NCBI GenBank assembly: GCA_900757485.1
Contig: CAAEOA010000033.1
Location: 1-21,832 of the forward strand
Source: Oscillospiraceae bacterium
GTDB lineage: Bacteria; Bacillota; Clostridia; Oscillospirales; Ruminococcaceae
DNA: 21,832 nt
Direction of reading: 5' to 3'
The position numbers and the translations under genes were made by a program. The notes beneath the pieces are model-generated. The model made no database searches and was not told where the DNA came from. It saw only the letters and a list, made by a program, of their open reading frames with translations. Shown in pieces: positions 7,613 to 14,000 of the stretch (its first letter is position 1; the number at the start of each line of letters is the position of its first letter).

Positions 7613-7645
7613 CTTCCATAAGGGTAATACTTGCCCTTATGGAAG
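7613..7645 (-). other. Candidate Rep origin: stem-loop with circovirus-type nonanucleotide
   Basis: Perfect 12-bp arms (CTTCCATAAGGG at 7613-7624, CCCTTATGGAAG at 7634-7645) enclose a 9-nt loop. Read on the strand that is sense for rep, the loop and first stem base give AAGTATTAC (7632 to 7624), identical to the nonanucleotide of the porcine circovirus 2 origin. Circovirus-type Reps cut such sequences between the seventh and eighth bases (AAGTATT/AC). The position directly upstream of rep is what a double-strand origin or oriT of this Rep should have. Four copies of (C/G)CATAA in the same strand orientation lie near 7607, 7638, 7682 and 7733 and could be iterons. Confidence 0.72.
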
Positions 7646-7725
7646 GGCGGCGCTGCACTGCCGCCGGGGAATATTTTTCTTTATGGAAAAATATTTGATA
7701 CCCCTACGGCTTTACAGCGCCGCCC
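7645..7725. repeat. Nested inverted repeats beside the candidate origin
   Basis: Outer perfect 11-bp arms GGGCGGCGCTG (7645-7655) and CAGCGCCGCCC (7715-7725) enclose an AT-rich inner pair (ATATTTTTC and GAAAAATAT around 7671-7692) and a competing GGCGGC/GCCGCC pair. The outer left arm abuts the nonanucleotide hairpin. The whole 81-bp unit lies between the 106-aa gene and rep. It could be a single-strand origin, part of the Rep recognition site, or a transcript structure controlling rep. Confidence 0.6.
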
Positions 7726-7731
7726 ACACAT

Positions 7732-8052
7732 TTATGGCTTCTTATTCACCAATGAAATACCGGTTGCTTTTGCGCTGATCTGAGTTCTGCCTTGGCTTTC
7801 ATACGCAAACACTTCCAAACCGCTGAACTCAACTTCAGCAAAACCTTCGGGCTTTTCCAAAAGCTGTTTGCCTTCGATTTTTACGCCCAGTTTCTCCAGA
7901 CTGTGTTCAGGTAACGCCACGACATAGCGATAACCGGTGATGGTTTCCATACGGCGACCATCTTTGTACTCATAAGCCGGCGTAATATCCACCAGCAATT
8001 TCTTTGTTCCAAGCGAAGTGGGATCGATTTTAAGATCACGGATGTTTAGCAT
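7732..8052 (-). CDS. Conserved-looking 106-aa accessory protein of the element, unknown function
   Basis: A 106-aa protein beginning MLNIRDLKIDPTSLG. It is predicted mainly beta, with alternating hydrophobic strands (KKLLVDITPAYEYKDG, TGYRYVVALPEH, FAEVEFSGLEVFAYES, TQISAKATGISLV), no membrane segment and no cysteines. AAGGAG lies 9 nt upstream of the ATG. By position (first gene of the rep-ftsK operon) and size it resembles the small DUF961-type proteins that open the transfer operons of Tn916-like elements, but I see no diagnostic motif. A small beta-barrel binding ssDNA at the origin is a guess, not an assignment. Confidence 0.75.
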   Translation of the reverse strand: MLNIRDLKIDPTSLGTKKLLVDITPAYEYKDGRRMETITGYRYVVALPEHSLEKLGVKIEGKQLLEKPEGFAEVEFSGLEVFAYESQGRTQISAKATGISLVNKKP

Positions 8053-8121
8053 AATTTACATCTCCTTGTAATATAAATTTTCGGATTTTGTTGCAACTTC
8101 GTCCTTGTTTATATTGTAACA

Positions 8122-8168
8122 AGAAAAACAGCCTGACACTTATTCCGATTTGGAATAGGTATCAGACT
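8122..8168 (-). terminator. Terminator after the XRE regulator gene
   Basis: On the minus strand a 17-bp stem (8130-8146 with 8152-8168, one mismatch and a few G-U pairs) is followed by GTTTTTCTTG. It lies 21 nt downstream of the XRE gene stop and separates the regulator from the rep-ftsK operon, implying separate promoters for the two. Confidence 0.85.
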
Positions 8169-8188
8169 ATTTTTTATGCTATACTATT

Positions 8189-8596
8189 TCATCTGTAACA
8201 GTTCGGAAGAACGGGCAGTCCCTTTGCTGTTAATATATGATCCGCTTCATCGAAAAACCCCACATTATCAGAGCAATCCAGCGGTCTTTTGGCATATATT
8301 TTTATTAGTTCCTGATAGGTCTGGTGTAAAACCGAGGCGGGGGAGAAAGCCCGTTCCGCCCTCGCTAATAAATCCTTGCTTTCGTCAAGATTTAGCTGCA
8401 GTACCAGGCACAGACACACTAATGTGTCAACCTGCACAGTATATACCGTTCCATTGATAATTTTATTAACCTGAGACTGGTTCAGTCTTGCGGCAATGGC
8501 AAGTTTGTTCTGACTCCAGTTTTTTCTTTCTAAATAGTATTCCATATATTCCTTGAAGGACGCCGTTTTTCTTGGTTTGGCTAACCGTTCAGGCAT
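8189..8596 (-). CDS. XRE/Cro-cI family transcriptional regulator of the element
   Basis: A 135-aa protein with an N-terminal helix-turn-helix: WSQNKLAIAARLNQSQVNKIINGT (27-50) has the usual Q..LA...gls.sqvs.i.nG pattern, followed by the supporting helix VDTLVCLCLVLQLNLDESKDLL. The C-terminal 55 residues have no recognisable domain. It probably represses excision/transfer or the long leader promoter, as in other integrative elements. GGAAAGG lies about 6 nt before the ATG, and AGGCAT-TTT-ATGCCT forms a small perfect hairpin covering part of that site and the start codon, so translation may be structurally restrained. It is preceded by a 28-aa ORF in the same transcript and followed by its own terminator. 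Confidence 0.88.
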   Translation of the reverse strand: MPERLAKPRKTASFKEYMEYYLERKNWSQNKLAIAARLNQSQVNKIINGTVYTVQVDTLVCLCLVLQLNLDESKDLLARAERAFSPASVLHQTYQELIKIYAKRPLDCSDNVGFFDEADHILTAKGLPVLPNCYR

Positions 8597-8632
8597 AAAA
8601 TGCCTTTCCGATCAGCCTGAGCGGCTATGGAT

Positions 8633-8719
8633 TTATTGACAATCTACTCCCTGCTGCCGGAGGTGAAAAAAGTTGTTATACAACCGGTCTATGCAAATAT
8701 TTTTAAATCGATTTTGCAT
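8633..8719 (-). CDS. 28-aa ORF with near-perfect ribosome-binding site (leader peptide or small protein)
   Basis: An ATG at 8719 opens a 28-codon ORF (MQNRFKNICIDRL...GVDCQ). AAGGAGGTGAT (8724-8734) lies 4 nt from the start codon, with its GGAGG core about 8 nt away; it is a near-perfect anti-16S match and the strongest site in the element. The peptide is basic, with no signal or transmembrane segment. The start codon lies in an inverted repeat (CTATGCAAA and TTTGCATAG, 8689-8697 and 8713-8721). The ORF itself contains TTTCACCTCCGG, which can pair with its own Shine-Dalgarno or with CCGGAGG farther upstream. This is the layout of an attenuating leader peptide ahead of the XRE gene, 36 nt downstream. 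Confidence 0.6.
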   Translation of the reverse strand: MQNRFKNICIDRLYNNFFHLRQQGVDCQ

Positions 8720-8734
8720 AGGCATCACCTCCTT

Positions 8735-9316
8735 AAAATCGGGTCGAAGTTTTGACAAAACAAAACCTCCGGCGGCACAGTCATTTCATCTTGAAACAGT
8801 ATGAGGGAATACGGCATTACCGCATCCCCTCATACTTACTTTATTACCCTGTAAACAGGCGCAATTATCCTGTACACGGGGTATTTTGGTCTCTGACATT
8901 TGCTGCCGGTCCCGATCACAGCTGCGTACTGTACCCGGCAGTAAGACAGGCTTCGATTACCTTTCCCAATTGGTACTATGGAGGTGCGAAGCCTCGCCTC
9001 ATCCTGCCCCGGCTATCGCTTCACATTGGCGCAATTCTCAACTAATGACTGCTCAACCTCATACCCGGAGTTGTCCGGCAACACAATAGGCAGGGTTACG
9101 CGCCCCCGCGTGCTTCCGCTCCGTATATCCCCCATATCTTATGACAGATATGTAGATATTATCCGACCTTGCACAGCGCTACACTATTTTTCCCGATGTT
9201 ATTCCGGCAGTCCTACGGCATCAGGCAGCGCGAACGCTTGTGACCGAAAGATGTTGTTCACTTATGCTCCAACCGCGGCAGTACCGCCGACAGCAGCGCA
9301 TAAGCGCATCTACGGT
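8735..9316 (-). ncRNA. Candidate long structured leader RNA / noncoding RNA of the element
   Basis: About 580 nt behind a perfect promoter, with no minus-strand ORF of useful length before the 28-aa ORF. The region is richer in G+C than its surroundings and full of inverted repeats: a GCGC-TTAT-GCGC hairpin at the predicted 5' end (near 9300-9311), CATATCT/AGATATG (9133-9152), 15-nt imperfect arms at 8845-8859 and 8869-8883, and a 37-nt hairpin at 8799-8835. Plus-strand ORFs here lack ribosome-binding sites. I cannot assign it to a known RNA class (ROOL, GOLLD, OLE and raiA were considered but cannot be tested by eye). It may be a leader of the 28-aa ORF/XRE transcript, a stable ncRNA, or contain an oriT. 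Confidence 0.5.
8799..8835. repeat. 37-nt hairpin with ATTAC-containing apex in the leader region
   Basis: Arms GTATGAGGG...CGG and CCG...CCCTCATAC pair with two mismatches around a short apex; the plus strand reads CGGCATTACCG there. No T-run follows on the minus strand, so it is not a normal terminator of the minus-strand transcript. It could be part of the leader RNA fold or a secondary Rep or relaxase site. Confidence 0.55.
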
Positions 9317-9322
9317 AAATTT

Positions 9323-9351
9323 ATTATATATCTGATAGATAACGGTGTCAA
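9323..9351 (-). promoter_or_regulatory. Perfect sigma-A promoter of the long leader/XRE transcript
   Basis: On the minus strand TTGACA (9346-9351), a 17-nt spacer and TATAAT (9323-9328) match consensus at all 12 positions. The predicted start is near 9316. It drives the ~580-nt leader, the 28-aa ORF and the XRE regulator. So strong a promoter with no gene close behind it is the main argument for a functional RNA. Confidence 0.85.
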
Positions 9352-9365
9352 GGGGAAAATGACAA

Positions 9366-9701
9366 TTAAATCCAAAAAATCACGGTAAATATGACAGAAA
9401 TGATTCCACCCACAATAGCTGTTACTTTCTTCTTGCTGACTTTACAGTAAGTAAACGCAAAGATTCCCCATACAATTATTGTTTGAATAATATTTTGGAT
9501 AACTTGCTGTCTGATATCTGGAATTTTTACTATCATCTGAATTATCAATTGTAACAGAAATATCGTTACTTCAATTAGATTACAAATAAATTCCCAAGCA
9601 ACTGACAAATTTTGAGTAAAAAACAATAATCCGAAAATCAAAACAAATGGTGCAATAAACTTGATAATATCACCCTTTAATGAATTGTTTTTTGAAATCA
9701 C
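9366..9701 (-). CDS. Small multi-pass membrane protein, unknown function
   Basis: A 111-aa, AT-rich, hydrophobic protein with about three to four predicted membrane segments (FIAPFVLIFGLLFF, then IEVTIFLLQLIIQMIV, IIQTIIVWGIFAFTYC, VGGIISVIFTVIFWI) and few charged residues except a KVSKKK loop. The start is a GTG at 9701; an AAGAAGG element abuts it, so initiation is uncertain. Its stop is 15 nt from the -35 box of the leader promoter, which makes it the first gene at the right edge of the integrative element, as either cargo or host. I do not recognise the family. Small proteins of this kind include immunity and surface-exclusion proteins, but nothing here shows such a role. Confidence 0.62.
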   Translation of the reverse strand: MISKNNSLKGDIIKFIAPFVLIFGLLFFTQNLSVAWEFICNLIEVTIFLLQLIIQMIVKIPDIRQQVIQNIIQTIIVWGIFAFTYCKVSKKKVTAIVGGIISVIFTVIFWI

Positions 9702-9776
9702 CCTTCTTTCATTTTATTATTTTTTATTTTATCGTATATTTATGTATAATTGTGTATTGAATCATAAATAAATGGT

Positions 9777-9815
9777 AAAAACCGATGCTATTCAAACAAA
9801 TAGCACCGGTTTTTC
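9777..9815 (-). terminator. Terminator of the dockerin-cohesin operon
   Basis: About 16-bp stem (AAAAACCGATGCTATT against AATAGCACCGGTTTTT, one mismatch) with a short loop, starting 5 nt after the stop codon of the cohesin gene; in the minus direction it ends in GGTTTTTACC. It could also act on the plus strand. Confidence 0.9.
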
Positions 9816-9819
9816 TATC

Positions 9820-11034
9820 TTACCTCATCTTCTTCCCAATTGCAACTCCGACGCCTGCACCAACCGCCAATCCGACAATCCCAATCACAACAACCAGCCA
9901 GATCGGTGCGCCGCTGCTTTTAGCTTCTCCGCCTGTTGATACTCCCGAGCTGGTGACTTTTTCCAGTTCGGATACGGTCGACTCTACCGGCTTCTCGTCC
10001 ACGCTTCCGTCATGTGCTGCTGCACGTTTTGCAACAACGATATACTCTTTTTTGCTGCCATCCTCAGCTGTGCAAATAACCTTGATTTCGTTATCCTGAC
10101 CTGCAAGCAGCTTGTCGCCGCCGATTACCTCGACACCCTGTGCTTTACTGTCAGCGGCTTTACCGCTCACCTTGACGCTCGTGGTTTCATATGGCAGCCA
10201 GATGACATACTTGGTGGTATCTGCATGAAAAACCGGCGATAACAGGAATCCATCTACGCTGATGTTTGCAAGATTGTTGTTGCTGCTTGCTTTATAATTC
10301 GGATCCTGTGCGCGTGTTACTTTAATGGTGTAAGATTTCTTTGCGCCACTTTCTGCTTTAACGGTGATGACGACATTAGTTGTTCCACCCGGTGTCAAGG
10401 TTGGGTTACTGATGCTGATTGTGGATTTCGCATCCTCAGCAGTTGCCTTTACATCCAGCTTTGACACGTCGAATGGCACGCTCGCTGTGTATGAAGTTGT
10501 TTCTGCATGAAATGCAGGCGAGATGGTTGCGTTACCTACGGTAAGAGAAGATAGCTTCACGTTACCTGACAAAGGTGCCGCAACGGTTGCGGAATAAGTC
10601 ACTGTTCCCACGTTAGCGTCTGCGTTTCCATCCGATGCCTTGACATTTGTATAGGAAACATTGATTTTTGTTCCGGGCGCTACCTCTTTCACCTTGAATG
10701 TGACGGTAAAGAGCGTCTTGTTTCCGTTAATCGGATTTGTCAGATTGTTGTCATAGGCAACAAAGTTGTTGCCGTTGAATTCGACTGCCCACGGAGCAGC
10801 GATTTTCTGCTTAGTACCGCTCAGCGTCACTTGACTGCTATCATAGGAAAGGGTACCCGACGCGCCGGACAGATTGCTTCCGTTGAGATTAAAGTTAAGT
10901 GTGATCGTATCTCCTGCGCGGACTGTTCCAGGTCCGGTCAAACTTGCTGAAGCGGACGCTGCCGATACTGTCATCGGTAACAATATCAGTAGGCATATGC
11001 TCAGAGTTGTTATTATTGCTACTATCTTTTTCAT
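9820..11034 (-). CDS. Membrane-anchored cohesin protein with two cadherin-like domains
   Basis: A 404-aa surface protein. The signal peptide is residues 1-25 (MKKIVAIITTLS...TVSA). A cohesin domain at about 28-155 has the jelly-roll pattern VRAGDTITLNFNLNGS, SGASGTLSYDSSQVTL, LFTVTFKVKEVAPGTKINVSY. Two cadherin-like beta-sandwich domains follow (about 158-245, LSSLTVGNATISPAFHAETT; about 253-340, LANISVDGFLLSPVFHADTT), then a Ser/Glu-rich linker. A C-terminal transmembrane helix (about 376-398) ends in KKMR, so it is membrane-anchored and lacks LPXTG or SLH. Cohesins bind dockerins in a Ca2+-dependent way. The gene directly upstream in the operon (13-nt gap) encodes a dockerin, so this protein probably tethers that partner to the cell. 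AGGGA abuts the ATG, with AGGGGA further upstream. Confidence 0.88.
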   Translation of the reverse strand: MKKIVAIITTLSICLLILLPMTVSAASASASLTGPGTVRAGDTITLNFNLNGSNLSGASGTLSYDSSQVTLSGTKQKIAAPWAVEFNGNNFVAYDNNLTNPINGNKTLFTVTFKVKEVAPGTKINVSYTNVKASDGNADANVGTVTYSATVAAPLSGNVKLSSLTVGNATISPAFHAETTSYTASVPFDVSKLDVKATAEDAKSTISISNPTLTPGGTTNVVITVKAESGAKKSYTIKVTRAQDPNYKASSNNNLANISVDGFLLSPVFHADTTKYVIWLPYETTSVKVSGKAADSKAQGVEVIGGDKLLAGQDNEIKVICTAEDGSKKEYIVVAKRAAAHDGSVDEKPVESTVSELEKVTSSGVSTGGEAKSSGAPIWLVVVIGIVGLAVGAGVGVAIGKKMR

Positions 11035-11047
11035 TCCCTATTTCCCC

Positions 11048-14000
11048 TTATCTTGCCTGTATTTTACTTTTACCCAGAATATGTGCTTTGATCTGGATAA
11101 AGTCAGTAATGGAGATTCCGTTGTCACCATTGGTGTCTGCCGCCTTGGCAACCGCACCCTCAAATTTGCTTTTGCCTAATATCTGTGCTTTAACTGCAAT
11201 CATGTCGGTAATCGAGATATCCCCGTCTCCGTTGGTATCTCCGGTTACAACCACCGTGATACTCTGCTTAACAGTGCTTCCATCCATCAGCTTCACTATT
11301 ATGCCGGTGCCTACCTTTGTGTTACCGGAAACTTCAGCATTGCCCTTATATACCTTGATGTACTGCTTTTCATTAATTCCGTTTATCAGAGTGCTGACCG
11401 TTGTTCCTGCGGGAATTTTGCTGATATATCCACCGCTAACAATGTATGTGGAACTGGTTATGCTGTTCGGTACTTTTGATTTTACCGTAACGGTAAAGGT
11501 TGCATTTTTGCTCTGATAGGTGACGGTAATGGTTTGCGTACCGATTTTGTTTTTGTCGTATCCGGTGATGCTCCAACCGGTGGATACTGTTGCGGATGTA
11601 CCATTATTGTAAGTAATCTTGATCGTTAAGCCGGCGGTTTGCAAGTCTTCTCCGACAACGTATTCCTGTTTTGTCGGCTGTGAAGCAATAGAAATTTCCG
11701 AAATAGATTTTTCCAAAACGGTAACGGAAAAGCAAGTCTCTTTGCCCTGATAGATAACCTTGACATTTTTTGTACCATGTGTGCTAAAGTCAAATTCAGT
11801 ATTCCAACCACCGGTGATGGTTTCAGTCGAGTCGTTGTTGTAAGTGAGTATCAGCTCCATTCCTGTGGTGTCAAGCTCAGTATCGCCCTCGAGATATTCT
11901 GATTTTATAGGATTTTTGCTGATAGAAATGGATGCGAGAGATTTTTTTGTGATTTCCACCTCAAAAGTCGTAGTTTTTCCGCTATAGGTAACGGTTAAAG
12001 TTTGCTTGCCGACTTTAGTGTTATCAAAACCTGTGATCATAGTAACATCCATGTCTAACAAGCTAATATCACCATTGTTGTAGAATAGTTCTATTGTTCC
12101 GCCCGATACATCCAACAAGTCTTTGGATTCTAAATACTGCAATTTAGTCGGCAAAGCATCAATTTTTATTATAGAAAGTTCTTTTTCAAAAACAAAATTA
12201 ACAGATTGTAACATGGGGAAAGCATAATTTGTATTAGATGATCTTGACCAAACATTTTCAAAGTCAAATCCGTTATAGGTACTAAGATCTTTCATCGCGT
12301 TTAAGTCGCATTTTATTGCATTGTCATCCCAATTACCTACACCCCTATCAACTATATCCCAATAGAAGCAATTTGTTACAGTGGCATTACCGCCATTATT
12401 AAATCCTACAATACCACCATAGATTCTGCCTTCGACCAAGCCTACGCTGTAACAGTTTAAAATAGTTGCCTCTGTCAAACCTCCAATACCGCCAGAAGAA
12501 AAACCGGAAGATACATTACCAACATTGAAACAATCGGTTATTGAACTTTCTGCATAAGTGCTTGCAAAAATACCGCCAGATTCGTGATTTGACCGAATAT
12601 TTCCGCTGTTATAACACTGTTCCACTTCAATAGAATGATTATCGCCAGCAATTCCGCCCGCGTGATTGTTTACAAGATTGTTTGCATCTGGAGAAAAGGC
12701 AGTAACGTTACCACAATTATAGCAATTATTAATTTTAGCAAGAATGCCGTGAGAATAACCTAAGATACCACCCGAAGAAATATCCACAAGATGATTTCCC
12801 GTATATGATGTAAGTATATCTCCAAAATTATTACACTCAGATATTGAAACAATAGAAGCTGCCTGACCTATTATTCCTCCTGCGAAAGACTGAGCTAACC
12901 CTCCCGAGGAAACGGTTGAGGTAACACTCCGATCTATCGAGATGTTACATTCATTGGAACATCTATAGAACGAAAGTGCTTTGCTATTCGATGCTAAACC
13001 GGCGATACCTCCAACCGCGATTACATCGGCTTCTGAAGACGTGGATAGAACTTCGATTTCTCCATTGGTATAGCAATTGGATATATCTGATTCTGTGCAA
13101 CCAACAATTGCGCCACCATATACATTGGCTTCAAATGTATTAATAGAATAATTCGAATTAATAACACCTAAGTTTTTTATTACACCTTTTGAGTATCCAA
13201 ATAAGCCAATATAGGCAGAATCGCTTAAAGTTGCATTTATTTGTAGATTTTCAATATAAAAACCTGCGCCATCAAACTCTCCTGAAAAAGAATTGGCATT
13301 ATCTGTCCCAATAGGAATCCAACCCTGTCCATTGTTATAAAAATCTCCATCCGCATCAAAATCAGATTTATTAAATACAATATTACCAACCAGCTTGTAG
13401 TATGCATCTAAATCGTTTCTAATGTTGTCTAAATCGTATTTTGTTCGAATTTTATATGGATCCCACCATTTTCCCGTACCATCAGCGGATTCATAAATAG
13501 AATTGTTTATATTTGAATATCTAATATTTTTTAATACAGGAAATTCGTAGTCCGATTCTATTTCTACCTCCCATACTGTTGAGAAATCAAAATTAATAAA
13601 ACAGTCCTTCTCCAGCATCTGTTCGTATGAACATCGGGTACCTTCTTTTCTACCGGTACCAACTTCTTCTGGAATATTATCTAAATAATATGAATTTGAA
13701 ACTGTTCCAGATTCCGAATTTAATGACGGAAAAATGATTCCGCCAAAATAATCTGTAGAATAAATATCACCGACATTATAACAGCAAGATATATTTCCAG
13801 AATTCCAATCTGCAACAATACCTCCTACAAAAGAACCTCCGTGCAATGTCCCGGAATTAAAACAATTTTCTATGTTCGCTCCATTGTTCGATGAAATGCC
13901 AGATACGTAACGACTTCCATCTATTGTTCCAGAATTGTAACATTTTGAAATTTCTCCGTAGTTCACGCCTCCGCAAATACCGCTTGCATAATCGGAACCG

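Larger units (their letters stand above)
3426..9360 (-). mobile_element. Integrative (probably mobilizable) element with serine recombinase, FtsK/TcpA-like ATPase and CRESS-type Rep
   Basis: A block of minus-strand genes between cotJC and the dockerin/cohesin region: a large serine recombinase at the left end, small proteins, an FtsK/TcpA-like ATPase, a CRESS-type Rep, a 106-aa protein, an XRE regulator, a 28-aa ORF and a long untranslated leader. No type IV secretion genes are present, so it fits an integrative mobilizable element or an integrating rolling-circle plasmid. The left border must lie within 3426-3452. The right border is not resolved: about 9352-9366 if the 111-aa membrane protein is host, or up to about 9776 if it is cargo. 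No convincing direct repeat was found; serine recombinase att cores can be only 2 bp. Confidence 0.82.

Noticed and set aside
8061..8096. TTGCAA-N17-TATTAC as promoter of the rep operon
   Set aside because: The start would fall inside the ribosome-binding site of the 106-aa gene, so this is unlikely; the real promoter was not identified.
8799..8835. Intrinsic terminator of the leader transcript
   Set aside because: No T-run follows the stem on the minus strand.
8752..9388. Plus-strand ORFs of 97, 67 and 136 codons opposite the long leader
   Set aside because: No ribosome-binding sites, overlapping frames, odd composition and no domain; a perfect minus-strand promoter explains the region better as a leader or RNA.
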